A stretch of 64,000 nucleotides of DNA from contig DIVG01000028.1 of NCBI GenBank assembly GCA_002422425.1, positions 332 to 64,331 of the forward strand, in the 5' to 3' direction. The DNA is from Akkermansiaceae bacterium UBA6138 (GTDB lineage Bacteria; Verrucomicrobiota; Verrucomicrobiia; Verrucomicrobiales; DEV007). The position numbers and the translations under genes are program-made. Positions 1 to 8,643 of the stretch are shown here, piece by piece (the first letter of the stretch is position 1; each line of letters opens with the position of its first letter). A model generated the notes under the pieces. That model was given only the letters and a program-made list of their open reading frames with translations, searched no databases and had not been told where the DNA came from.

Positions 1-76
1 TGATGGTAACATCGACAGAGGGCGTGGTTGAATCGGAGAGACACGGAAAATCTGGAAAGCAAAGCAAAGGAAAAAA

Positions 77-104
77 ACTCTGTGCCACTCTGTGCCCTCT
101 GTGG
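77..104. repeat. short tandem repeat upstream of first gene
   Basis: A 10-bp unit (actctgtgcc) occurs twice in tandem, followed by a partial third copy (ctctgtgg). It lies in the gene-free first 200 bases of the window. The function is unknown; similar short direct repeats recur in other intergenic stretches of this window (31.85 kb, 26.5 kb, 33.2 kb). Nothing else is recognisable before the first gene. Confidence 0.6.
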
Positions 105-203
105 TAGCCCCATTCCATCATACGCATTCCCGTGACATCGAATCTCATCCGCCGGGGTTTCCTATTGCCAATCCACCCCTCATCCGCTTTCCTTTTTCCA
201 TTC

Positions 204-2528
204 ATGCTCCGTAAAATCTCGCGCCGCCTCAGCCTCAAGTTCCTTTCCTCTCTCGCTGTTCTCGGCCTTGTCCCCAAACGCGAGGCACTGGCTCAGGATT
301 CCACCGACCGACTCGACCGCTGGGACCGCACTGGTGATCGGGTTTTTCTAGGAGGCGATTTCTGGGCAAATCCGATGGAGGACTGGCACCTCAGGGACGG
401 CTGGGCCGAGTGCCTTGTCCGTTCGGGTAATCGCAGTATCCACTCACTCACGCATCAGCTCGGAAACGCGGAGGGAGCCTTCACCCTCTCGGTCCGTCTT
501 GCGAAGCCGGTCGGACTCCCCGACGAAGCCGGTGCCGGATTCAAAATCGGCGTGCGCAGCGATCTCAACGAAGTGAAAAGTAACTGCTTCGCCAGTAGCG
601 GACTCGTCGCCGGCATCACCGGGGGACAACTCGTCCTCGGACGCGAGGCGGGTCCGCTCACGGTCCCGTTTCCGTCGGGGGAATGTCTCCTCGTGCTCAA
701 GGGTTCGCCCGCCGAAGGACCGCGCTACAATCTCGAACTCACTGCCCATTCGCCCGACGGGACCGAGGTGGGTTCACTGAAGTTTTCCGCGCAAAAGCAG
801 TTCGTGACCGGCAACATCGCGCTCGTGAGCCAGTTTCACGCTCAGCCCAAAGGTCGGGAGGAGTCCGCCTCGTGGCGCTTCACCGACTGGCGGGCTTCGG
901 GCGATGCGCTCTCGGTCAAGACTGAACAGCGCTTCGGCCCCATCCTCTGGACGATGTATTCCCTGAGCGATTCCCGCAGCGACGAGGATTTTGTGCTGAA
1001 ACTGACCGCTCTGACCGGCCCTCTTGCGATCGATGGCGGGGAAAAGGTCGAGCTCCTTGTCGACACGGGCGGCGCCTGGCAGTCTCTCGGTGAGGCCGTG
1101 CTCGACACCGATGCCTGGGTGGGGACCTTCCGTATTCCGAACTGGGACGAAAAGAGCGAGACCCCCTACAAGGTCGTCTACCACGAAAAACTGAAAGACG
1201 GTAGCGAAGTGGTCGATGAGTGGAGCGGCACGATCAAGGCCAATCCGGCAGGGCGCCCCCTCCGCATCGGCGCGCTGACCTGCCAGAACGACTACGCCTT
1301 TCCCTATGCGCCTGTCGCGGACAACCTCGTCAAGCTCGACCCCGATCTGCTCTATTTCTCGGGCGACCAGCTCTACGAAAGCCACGGCGGCTTCGGCATC
1401 ATTCGTTCGCCCGCCGATCAGGCGATTCTGAACTACCTGCGCAAATTCTACCAGCACGGCTGGGCTTTCCGCGAGGCGATGCGCAACGCCCCGACGATCT
1501 GCATCCCCGACGATCACGACGTCTTCCACGGCAACTATTGGGGCGAGGGCGGCAAGGCGATGGTGCGATCCGAAGAGGACCGCGGTGCCTCGTCGAAGGG
1601 CGGCTACATCCAGCCGGTCAAGATGGTCAATGTCGTGCACAAGACAAACACCTCTCATCATCCCGACATTTACGATCCGACCACGATCGAGCAGGACATG
1701 AGCGTTTACTACGGGGACATGGTTTACGGTGGTGTCGGCTTCGCCATCCTCGGTGATCGTCAATTCAAGAGCGGGCCCGAGCACGTCTCCGTCGATGGCC
1801 CGAGGGCTGATCATGTCGTCGGGAAGGACTTCGACACCGCCTCGCTCGACAAGCCCGGCCTGGTCCTTTTGGGTGAGCGGCAGGAAAAATTCCTCGAGGC
1901 CTGGGCCGACGACTGGCGCGGCCACACCATGAAGGTGCTCCTGAGTCAGACCCTTTTTGCCAATGCCGCGACGCATCACGGAAGCTACGACGGCTATCTC
2001 AAAGCCGACCTCGATTCCGGCGGTTGGCCCCAGACCCCGCGAAACCGGGCTGTCACCCTCCTGCGCAAGTCCATGGCTCTGCATATCAACGGCGATCAGC
2101 ACCTCGCGACGATGATTCAGTATGGCGTCGAGAAGCAGCGTGACAGCAACTGGTCCTTCTGCACCCCGGCGATCGCGGTCGGTTATCCGCGCTGGTGGCG
2201 GCCCGACGAAGTCGGCATGGCGCACGAGAATCGTCCTGCTCATGGACTCGAGCAGACCGGCGAATACCTGGATGGGTTTGGCAACAAAAACTACGTCTAC
2301 GCCGTCGGCAATCCCGAGCTCGGCAAGGCACCGCATCGCTACGATAAGGCGCACGAAAAAGCGAGCGGCTTCGGCTTCGTCACGATCGACCTCGAGGCGA
2401 AGACCTACCACTGCGAGGCCTTCAAGTTTCTCATCGATGCCACCGATGGAAAAGCGGACAATCAATTCCCCGGCTGGCCGCTCACGATTCATCAGACAGA
2501 AAACCGCGGGGAGAATCGGGTGGGGTAG
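204..2528 (+). CDS. PhoD-like metallophosphatase, Tat-exported
   Basis: Probable secreted phosphodiesterase/alkaline phosphatase of the PhoD type, 774 aa. The frame is open from 132, but the ATG at 204 is chosen because it places a twin-arginine signal right at the N-terminus (MLRKISRRLSLKF, then a hydrophobic stretch ending in EALAQ), and PhoD enzymes are Tat substrates. Metal-ligand motifs of the metallophosphatase core are visible: FSGDQLYE, then DDHDVFHGNYWG, and near the C-terminal third HINGDQHLA. The long N-terminal part before about residue 350 looks like a beta-rich extension rather than catalytic core. It stands alone on the plus strand, so the substrate cannot be deduced. PhoD-family assignment is fairly sure; the substrate (phosphate ester or other) is not. 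Confidence 0.82.
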   Translation: MLRKISRRLSLKFLSSLAVLGLVPKREALAQDSTDRLDRWDRTGDRVFLGGDFWANPMEDWHLRDGWAECLVRSGNRSIHSLTHQLGNAEGAFTLSVRLAKPVGLPDEAGAGFKIGVRSDLNEVKSNCFASSGLVAGITGGQLVLGREAGPLTVPFPSGECLLVLKGSPAEGPRYNLELTAHSPDGTEVGSLKFSAQKQFVTGNIALVSQFHAQPKGREESASWRFTDWRASGDALSVKTEQRFGPILWTMYSLSDSRSDEDFVLKLTALTGPLAIDGGEKVELLVDTGGAWQSLGEAVLDTDAWVGTFRIPNWDEKSETPYKVVYHEKLKDGSEVVDEWSGTIKANPAGRPLRIGALTCQNDYAFPYAPVADNLVKLDPDLLYFSGDQLYESHGGFGIIRSPADQAILNYLRKFYQHGWAFREAMRNAPTICIPDDHDVFHGNYWGEGGKAMVRSEEDRGASSKGGYIQPVKMVNVVHKTNTSHHPDIYDPTTIEQDMSVYYGDMVYGGVGFAILGDRQFKSGPEHVSVDGPRADHVVGKDFDTASLDKPGLVLLGERQEKFLEAWADDWRGHTMKVLLSQTLFANAATHHGSYDGYLKADLDSGGWPQTPRNRAVTLLRKSMALHINGDQHLATMIQYGVEKQRDSNWSFCTPAIAVGYPRWWRPDEVGMAHENRPAHGLEQTGEYLDGFGNKNYVYAVGNPELGKAPHRYDKAHEKASGFGFVTIDLEAKTYHCEAFKFLIDATDGKADNQFPGWPLTIHQTENRGENRVG

Positions 2529-2589
2529 GAGTGCAGCGATGATTCGATTTCGAGCTTGAAATCATGCACAGACAATGCACAGTCTATGT

Positions 2590-2841
2590 ATGGCGTCTAA
2601 AACGATCTCCTTGAGTGTTGAAGCCTATGAGCGGCTGAATCGAAACCGGATCGGAGTCGGCGATTCTTTCAGTCAGATCGTGATGCGCGCCCGTTGGGAC
2701 GGCGAAACGGTGACGGCTGCCGAATTGCTGGAGGAATGGAAAAACTCTCCCCCTATATTTAACGAATCGGAATTGGATTCGCTTGAAACAGCGAGGAGCG
2801 CTACGGATGACATTCCTAAGGACAAATGGAGCCCAAACTGA
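2590..2841 (+). CDS. vapB: VapB-type antitoxin (DUF217-like)
   Basis: Small antitoxin of 83 aa. It begins MASKTISLSVEAYERLNR, a ribbon-helix-helix-like N-terminus typical of VapB antitoxins of the DUF217 type, followed by a motif about a residue run SFSQIVMRARW and an acidic, probably unstructured tail that would bind the toxin. An in-frame ATG at 2575 is also possible; 2590 is preferred because it starts directly at the conserved domain. The stop overlaps the next gene's start by 16 bp, the usual arrangement for translational coupling of antitoxin and toxin. Just upstream the octamer atgcacag occurs twice (around 2567-2582), a possible autoregulatory operator. Confidence 0.75.
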   Translation: MASKTISLSVEAYERLNRNRIGVGDSFSQIVMRARWDGETVTAAELLEEWKNSPPIFNESELDSLETARSATDDIPKDKWSPN

Positions 2842-3224
2842 TCCTCGAAACGACATTTCTAATCGATCTCGAACGGGAGAAAATTCGCGGGGCGGGTCCT
2901 GCGGTTCGTTTTCTTAAAGCGCACGCTGGGTCGCCGCTCTACCTCACGCACACCATTTGCGGGGAACTGGCCGCCGGATTGTCCCTTGCGGATCGCGCCC
3001 GGTGGGATGCTTTTGTCCGGCCTTTCCGGCTTCTGCCCTGGACCGCAGAGGTCGATTGGCAATACGGGACCGCGTTCCGACACCTTCAGAAAAACGGACA
3101 GCTTATCAGCAGCAACGATCTTTGGATCGCCGCCACAGCAATCGCGAATGAGATGATCCTTGTCACGGCAAATACGGCGCATTTCCGGCGGGTTCCCGGA
3201 CTGCGTTTGGCAGGCTATCGCTGA
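2826..3224 (+). CDS. vapC: VapC-type PIN-domain toxin ribonuclease
   Basis: PIN-domain protein of 132 aa, expected to be a Mg-dependent RNase neutralised by the preceding antitoxin. Visible PIN features are an N-terminal strand LILETTFLIDLERE, a central acidic residue in CGELAAG, NDLWIAATA with the third acidic residue, and TANTAHFRRVPGL. The first acidic position, almost always Asp in VapC proteins, is Glu here (residue 8), which might lower activity. The gene overlaps the antitoxin by 16 bp. The spacer to the following sulfatase is about 90 bp, so the pair is probably its own transcription unit. Confidence 0.78.
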   Translation: MEPKLILETTFLIDLEREKIRGAGPAVRFLKAHAGSPLYLTHTICGELAAGLSLADRARWDAFVRPFRLLPWTAEVDWQYGTAFRHLQKNGQLISSNDLWIAATAIANEMILVTANTAHFRRVPGLRLAGYR

Positions 3225-3311
3225 GAGCCCGAATTAAATCGTAAATACGCTGTTGAAACGTTCTCAGCTGACTCTCAGACTACACCCTGCGGAGCTCATC
3301 TCCTCATTCTG

Positions 3312-4916
3312 ATGAAATTTTTTTTATTGCTCAGTTCGGCGGCTCTGCTCTCGTGCTTTCAGTCGGAAGCTCTTGAAAATTCTTCCGAACGCCCGCCCAA
3401 CATCCTCTTTGCCATCGCCGACGACTGGGGCGCCCACGCCGGAGTCTACGGAACTCCCTGGGTGAAGACGCCGGGCTTTGACCGCATCGCGAAAGAAGGC
3501 GTCCTCTTCACCCGCGCCTACACCCCGGTCGCGAAGTGCGCACCCTCGCGTGCCATCGTCCTGACCGGACGCCATGCCTGGCAGCTCGAAGAGGCGGGAA
3601 ATCATATGGCCGTTTTTCCCCCGAAGTTCCGGAGCTGGCCCGAGACTCTGATGCAGCAGGGCTGGCATGTCGGTATTACCGGAAAAGGCTGGGGCCCCGG
3701 CATCGCCAATGACGCCGACGGAAAACAGCGACTGATCACGGGCAAGCCCTTTAACAAACACAAACTCGAGCCGCTCACCGAGGCGATCTCGAAGAACGAC
3801 TACGCGGCGAACTTTATCGACTTCCTAAAGGTTGCCCCGGCCGATGCGCCCTGGTGTTTCTGGTATGGCTCGACCGAACCGCATCGCGGATACGAACACC
3901 AGTCAGGCGTCAACAAGGGCGGCAAGAAACTCAGCGACATTGATCGCGTCCCCGATTACTGGCCCGACAACGAGACGGTCCGTCACGACATCCTCGACTA
4001 CGCTCTTGAGGTCGAGCACACTGACCACCATCTCGTGCGCATGATAGAGGAACTCGAGCGACGCGGCGAACTCGACAACACCGTCATCATCGTCACTTCG
4101 GACCACGGCATGCCCTTCCCGCGGGTGAAAGGATACGCCTATCATGACTCGAATCACATCCCCCTCGCGATCCGCTGGCCCGCCGGAATCGGCACGCACG
4201 GTCGGGTCGTCGATGACTTCGTCAATTTCACCGAGATCGCCCCGACTATTCTTGACCTCGCCGGGATCCCTCAGGAAAAGAGCGGCATGGCAGCGATCAC
4301 GGGGCGGAGCTGGCGGGGCATCCTTGAGAGTGATCGCTCCGGCCGGGTCGAAGAGTGGCGTGACCACGTCCTCGTCGGCAAAGAGCGCACCGACATCGGG
4401 CGTCCCTACGATTGGGGTTACCCTATCCGCGGCATCATCCGCGACGACTTTCTCTACCTGCGGAACTACGAGCCCGACCGCTGGCCCGCCGGCAATCCCG
4501 AGACCGGCTATCTCGACACCGATGCTGGCGCGACGAAGACGACCCTCCTCGAAGGCGGACGCCGGGACCGCAATGACCGCCATTGGCAGCTGAATTTCGG
4601 GATGCGTCCCGCCGTCGAGCTGTACGACCTCAAGGCGGATCCCGATTGTGCGGTGAATCTCGGCGGCAGTGAGGATCAGGCCGACCGCATCGCCCGATTC
4701 GAGTCCGAGATGACGGCCCGTCTCGAGGAGCAGGGTGACCCGCGCATGTTCGGAGTGGGATACCTTTTCGATGAATACGAGATCCACAACGGCAACACGC
4801 GGAACTTCTACGAGCGATTCATGAACGGTCAGCTCGACCGTAAAGCCGCCGGTTGGGTCGATGAATCCGACTTCGAACCCGAGCCAATCCCCCAAACCCC
4901 CTTCAAAAAACCATGA
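3312..4916 (+). CDS. formylglycine-dependent sulfatase
   Basis: Type I sulfatase, 534 aa, hydrolysing sulfate esters probably on a polysaccharide. The N-terminus is a signal sequence; LLSC at residues 12-15 could be a lipobox, so it may be a lipoprotein. The catalytic signature C-A-P-S-R occupies residues 76-80 and its Cys would be converted to formylglycine. The metal-binding IADDWG is at about residue 35 and SDHGMPFPRVK lies mid-protein, as in the family. No sulfatase-maturing enzyme lies in the window. Its stop overlaps the start of a second sulfatase by four bases (ATGA), so the two are coupled. The exact substrate cannot be read from the sequence. Confidence 0.9.
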   Translation: MKFFLLLSSAALLSCFQSEALENSSERPPNILFAIADDWGAHAGVYGTPWVKTPGFDRIAKEGVLFTRAYTPVAKCAPSRAIVLTGRHAWQLEEAGNHMAVFPPKFRSWPETLMQQGWHVGITGKGWGPGIANDADGKQRLITGKPFNKHKLEPLTEAISKNDYAANFIDFLKVAPADAPWCFWYGSTEPHRGYEHQSGVNKGGKKLSDIDRVPDYWPDNETVRHDILDYALEVEHTDHHLVRMIEELERRGELDNTVIIVTSDHGMPFPRVKGYAYHDSNHIPLAIRWPAGIGTHGRVVDDFVNFTEIAPTILDLAGIPQEKSGMAAITGRSWRGILESDRSGRVEEWRDHVLVGKERTDIGRPYDWGYPIRGIIRDDFLYLRNYEPDRWPAGNPETGYLDTDAGATKTTLLEGGRRDRNDRHWQLNFGMRPAVELYDLKADPDCAVNLGGSEDQADRIARFESEMTARLEEQGDPRMFGVGYLFDEYEIHNGNTRNFYERFMNGQLDRKAAGWVDESDFEPEPIPQTPFKKP

Positions 4917-6442
4917 AGCCAATTTTCACTTCACTCGCTCTCGTCGCGTTGGCGGCCCTCGCCCCGATCGTGAAAGCTGAAAAGCCCAACATCCTATTCA
5001 TCGCGATCGACGATCAGAACGACTGGATCGGACACATCGGCGGTCATCCGATGGCGAAGACGCCGCATCTCGACGCTCTAGCCGAGCGCGGCACCACCTT
5101 TCTGAACGCGCATTGCAATGCGCCCCTCTGCAATCCCTCGCGCACCAGCCTGCTTATCGGACTGCGGCCCACGACGACGGGCATCTACGGACTCTCCCCC
5201 TGGTTTCGCAATGTGCCCGGATTTGAGGATCGCGTCAGTCTGCCGCAGCACTTTGCCGCAAACGGCTACAAAACGCTCGCGGCCGGGAAGATCTACCATG
5301 GTGGCACCGGGAGCGGTGCCGGAGGAGAAAAAGGGAAGGGGAAAGGCAAAGCCGCTCCTTCCGCTGAGCCCTTTGAATTCGACGTGCGCGGACCGAGCCC
5401 GAACGTTGGCGCTCGCCCTCCGAAAAAGCTCATTCCGCCCGCCCCTATGGGTGATCACCCACTTATGGACTGGGGCGTCTGGCCATTGGACAACGACGAC
5501 ACGGTCAAAGGCGACTACCAGGTCGCGAGCTGGGCGATCGAGCAGATCGAGGCGTCGAAAAACGCGGAGCCGTTCTTCCTCGCGGCGGGATTTTTCCTCC
5601 CGCATGTGCCCTGTTACGCGACGCAGCAGTGGTTCGATCTCTACCCCGACGACGACAGCGTGCTCCCTGTGATCAAGCGTGATGATCGTGAGGATATTCC
5701 GCGTTTCGCCTGGTACCCGCACTGGAGCCTTCCCGAGCCGAGGCTCAAGTGGGTCGAGGAAAATGGACAATGGCGCAACCTCGTCCGCAGCTACCTCGCC
5801 TGCACCAGTTTCGTCGATGCCCAGATCGGGCGTGTCCTCGAAGCTATTGAGAAAAAGGGTCTCGCCGACAACACCATTATCGTCGTGTGGGGCGATCACG
5901 GCTGGCACCTCGGCGAGAAAGCCATTACCGGGAAAAACACCCTCTGGGACGACGGCACCCGCGTGCCTCTCATTTTCGCCGGACCGGGAGTGAGCGCCGG
6001 AGGCCGCAGCACGCAGCCGGCCGAGTTGCTCGATATCTACCCGACCCTTATCGATCTCGCTGGTCTGCCGGCGCGGGACGATCTCGAGGGTCTGAGCCTG
6101 CGGCCGCAGCTCACTGACGCCACAACCCCGCGCGAGCGCCCCGCCGTGACGAGTCACAACAAGGGCAATCACGGGATTCGCTCCGAGAAATGGCGCTACA
6201 TTGTCTACGCCGACGGCAGTGAGGAGCTCTACGACATGGAGAAAGATCCTAACGAATGGACCAATCTCGCCGGAGATCCCGCCAACGCCGCCGTCATCGC
6301 CGAACACCGCAAGTGGATTCCGAACGTGCAGCTCGATCCCGCCCCCGGCAGCGCCCATCGCGTCCTGACCTACGATGCCGCCACTGACGAGGCTATGTGG
6401 GAGGGAACCGTCGTGAAGCGCGGGGATCCGATTCCGGAGTGA
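4913..6442 (+). CDS. formylglycine-dependent sulfatase, iduronate-2-sulfatase-like
   Basis: Second type I sulfatase, 509 aa, with a cleavable signal peptide (hydrophobic stretch ending VKAEKPN). The signature C-N-P-S-R is at residues 73-77, preceded by HCNAPL and followed by TSLLIGLRPTTTGIYG, a pattern typical of iduronate-2-sulfatase/choline-sulfatase-like enzymes. The metal-site motif IAIDDQNDW is near residue 30 and WGDHGWHLGEK lies in the C-terminal half. A Gly/Lys-rich low-complexity insert of about 20 residues follows AAGKIYHGG. The gene starts inside the stop codon of the previous sulfatase. The two sulfatases differ clearly, so they probably act on different sulfate positions rather than being a recent duplication. 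Confidence 0.9.
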   Translation: MKPIFTSLALVALAALAPIVKAEKPNILFIAIDDQNDWIGHIGGHPMAKTPHLDALAERGTTFLNAHCNAPLCNPSRTSLLIGLRPTTTGIYGLSPWFRNVPGFEDRVSLPQHFAANGYKTLAAGKIYHGGTGSGAGGEKGKGKGKAAPSAEPFEFDVRGPSPNVGARPPKKLIPPAPMGDHPLMDWGVWPLDNDDTVKGDYQVASWAIEQIEASKNAEPFFLAAGFFLPHVPCYATQQWFDLYPDDDSVLPVIKRDDREDIPRFAWYPHWSLPEPRLKWVEENGQWRNLVRSYLACTSFVDAQIGRVLEAIEKKGLADNTIIVVWGDHGWHLGEKAITGKNTLWDDGTRVPLIFAGPGVSAGGRSTQPAELLDIYPTLIDLAGLPARDDLEGLSLRPQLTDATTPRERPAVTSHNKGNHGIRSEKWRYIVYADGSEELYDMEKDPNEWTNLAGDPANAAVIAEHRKWIPNVQLDPAPGSAHRVLTYDAATDEAMWEGTVVKRGDPIPE

Positions 6443-6484
6443 TGGGTTGTTGAAGAGAATGGGCATAGGGTAACGAACTCCGCA

Positions 6485-6603
6485 GGTCTCACGACCTTCG
6501 CTACAGCCTTCGTTGCACAAGCTCGTCGTAGCGAAAAACGTGAGTTTTTCGGGGTAATACTGATGTCGGGGCATCCGGCCTCGAGGGTCTCACGATCTTC
6601 GCT
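6485..6603. repeat. intergenic repeat region with hairpin
   Basis: The 319-bp stretch after the sulfatase operon holds no convincing gene. It contains an 18-nt imperfect direct repeat (6485-6502 and 6586-6603, one mismatch, core tctcacga-cttcgct) and a perfect inverted repeat, CGAAAAAC/GTTTTTCG with a 4-nt loop, at 6532-6551. The right part of that hairpin (6537-6558) recurs with one mismatch at 9571-9592, so this is a dispersed element. Its position 3' of genes in both places suggests a terminator-like or REP-like role. Confidence 0.55.
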
Positions 6604-6761
6604 GCCTTCTTCGCTGCCTGCGCTTGACCCCTCACTGAACAGGGTCACCTCTGCCACCCCAACAGAGTACGACCGACCAATCCCCGCTGGAAAAGCCCGG
6701 TTTCGTGTGGTAAGCGAAAACCCGACTTTCTCCCTTCACGGCACAATACCATCTCCCAGTC

Positions 6762-7127
6762 ATGTTCCAAAACGGCCAGCGTGTAGTCTGCATCGATGAT
6801 CAGTTCGATCCCTGGGTCTACGACCTTTACAAAGAATTGCCGAAACGGAACAAGGTCTACACGGTCCGCTCGATGGGGGCGGGGCGCTCGAATCCGACAT
6901 TTTCACTGACCGATGACGCCAAGCTCACGATCAGCGGAGCGGACTTCGACATCCTCCTGCTCCTCGTCGAATTGAATAATCCCGACGATCCGCATTCAAG
7001 CATCAAGCAGGAGCTGGGTTTTCGCGCCGAACGGTTCGCCCCGCTTCAGGAAGACCTTGAGGAAAACGAGGAAGTCGAAATGGTCGGCTTCGGCCAGGAG
7101 ATAAAGGGCTGGGGCACGGGCGATTGA
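6762..7127 (+). CDS. hypothetical acidic protein, 121 aa
   Basis: No family recognised. The protein has no signal peptide, starts MFQNGQRVVCIDDQF and has an acidic C-terminal third (QEDLEENEEVEMVGF) ending in a short Gly-rich tail. The opening GQRVVCIDD and the alternating hydrophobic pattern suggest a small beta-barrel (KOW- or SH3-like) fold; that is speculation. A possible -10 (TACCAT) ends 9 bp before the ATG. It is flanked by non-coding stretches on both sides and appears to be monocistronic. Reading-frame quality (codon bias like the neighbours) supports a real gene. Confidence 0.6.
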   Translation: MFQNGQRVVCIDDQFDPWVYDLYKELPKRNKVYTVRSMGAGRSNPTFSLTDDAKLTISGADFDILLLLVELNNPDDPHSSIKQELGFRAERFAPLQEDLEENEEVEMVGFGQEIKGWGTGD

Positions 7128-7330
7128 TCCATTTCAGGCAGGCCCCTGAAATTTTAGATTCATCGTCTCGGTCTCGCGGTCGGAAATTTTTTAAAAACAC
7201 CTTTCCGGATTGAGTGGATTGAAATAATTTATGGCTTCGGCGCGTGACGGGCGTTACTGTTTCCAACGTGAGATCGCCGTCCCTGGCAGACACGTCCGGC
7301 GAAAACACACGATACACTTTCCGAGAAAGA

Positions 7331-8578
7331 ATGTTACGAGGCCTTTTCAGCTTCGGTGGCCTTGTGCTCGCCGGGGGCCTGGTCCTGCTGATCGGCTTGC
7401 AAAAGTCGGGCAGGGGCGGTCTCTTCGGCATTTTTCATCCGCTCCCGGAAGTCGATGCTGCCTTCCAGCGCGGGTTTCGGTCCGACGCGATGTCGCGGAT
7501 CAACCGCGTCCGTGTCCCGGCGGCGGCGGGGGAGGTGCGTGTTGACGAGCCGGTTCAGTCATTTCTTGAGGCCTTTGTCGATTCCCGTTCGGATCCTAAG
7601 GAGATCGAGCTCGATGAAGTCTTTGACGCAATTCAGAGGGAGTTCCCCGGAGCACAGTATCTCGCCGCGAATCTCATCATCTCAAATAACCGGGATGAAC
7701 TCCTCAGTAAGCTGACCGGTTGGAATGCGGTCGCCAATCCCGATTTCAACACCCTTAACACAGCCGTCTTTCGTGCGAGCGGGGGGCTCGGTGCTCTCGG
7801 GGTGATGTCGCGGCGCATCCCGCCGTTCTCCCTGTGCGAGGCGAACGAGGGAGGAGGGCGCTTTTTCAACCGTTGTCCCCACTGTGAGGTAATTCACGCT
7901 CTCGAACTTGATCGGGAAACGCGGACCCTCATCCTCTCATGTCCGCATTGCGAATTACCCTTCGACGTCCTCGCCGCCGGCACCGGAGGGCTCATGAAAA
8001 GGGCGAACGATTACCTGGAGGGATTTACCCTCGAGGCGGTCGGCAAAAAGTCGTCAAGCCAGCGTGATGAGGACGGGATCGTCGCCCTCTGGGGGATTGT
8101 TGCCGATCGATGCGAATATCAGCTTGATCAGGATCGGACTTTCGGCCGAGTTCCCGGCGACGACGCTCCCGGCCCTGGGGAAGTCTGGAAATCCTCACGG
8201 GAGACATGGAACGAGGCGGCGGGTGATTGTGAAGACACCTCGATTCTTCTTGCCGACGTTCTCATCGGGGCGGGGTTCGATGCACGCGTCGCGATCGGGT
8301 GGAATGGTAACATCGGTCAGCACGCCTGGGTCGTCGTCCGTCTCGGCGAACGGCAATACATCCTCGAGTCGACCCTGCAGAAGAAGATCGAGCGCCGTGA
8401 TCTCGCCGCGATCGTGGATGCCTCGGCCTTTTATCAGCCTGAGCAGCTTTTCGATCGGGATGAGATCTACTACAGCACGGCCCGGCCGGATCATTCCCGG
8501 GCCGATTATTTCTCCGAGACGCTTTGGAAGAAGGTTCCCGGTGTGAGCAGGTCGGGTGCCGCCCTCTCGGCACGGTGA
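7331..8578 (+). CDS. membrane-anchored transglutaminase-like protein with zinc ribbon
   Basis: Protein of 415 aa from the ATG at 7331, which is preceded by a gagaaag ribosome-binding-like stretch; an in-frame GTG at 7244 would add 29 residues but would move the membrane segment away from the N-terminus. The chain starts with one transmembrane helix (about residues 5-22). In the middle are two CPHC knuckles about 30 residues apart, a probable zinc ribbon. The C-terminal part has the transglutaminase-like cysteine-protease triad pattern: AAGDCEDTSILLADVL (Cys), QHAWVVVR (His) and ILEST (acidic). Such proteins usually cleave peptides or act on cell-wall or secretion substrates. No partner gene is adjacent, so the role is unknown. 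Confidence 0.65.
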   Translation: MLRGLFSFGGLVLAGGLVLLIGLQKSGRGGLFGIFHPLPEVDAAFQRGFRSDAMSRINRVRVPAAAGEVRVDEPVQSFLEAFVDSRSDPKEIELDEVFDAIQREFPGAQYLAANLIISNNRDELLSKLTGWNAVANPDFNTLNTAVFRASGGLGALGVMSRRIPPFSLCEANEGGGRFFNRCPHCEVIHALELDRETRTLILSCPHCELPFDVLAAGTGGLMKRANDYLEGFTLEAVGKKSSSQRDEDGIVALWGIVADRCEYQLDQDRTFGRVPGDDAPGPGEVWKSSRETWNEAAGDCEDTSILLADVLIGAGFDARVAIGWNGNIGQHAWVVVRLGERQYILESTLQKKIERRDLAAIVDASAFYQPEQLFDRDEIYYSTARPDHSRADYFSETLWKKVPGVSRSGAALSAR

Positions 8579-8606
8579 GAAAATGCCGTCGGCGTCGTTC
8601 AGCCAA

Positions 8607-8635
8607 TTGACGTACCCCCGGCCGGTCGCTACGGT
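8607..8635 (+). promoter_or_regulatory. predicted promoter of FAH-family gene, leaderless type
   Basis: TTGACG (8607-8612), a 17-bp spacer and TACGGT (8630-8635). The -10 element ends 8 bp before the ATG at 8644, so transcription would start within a few bases of the start codon. No ribosome-binding site is visible. Confidence 0.45.
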
Positions 8636-8643
8636 CTCCGCCT

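Noticed and set aside
774..2492. Long minus-strand ORF opposite the PhoD-like gene
   Set aside because: GC-rich codon bias gives long antisense frames; the plus-strand protein has signal peptide and metal motifs, the antisense frame none.
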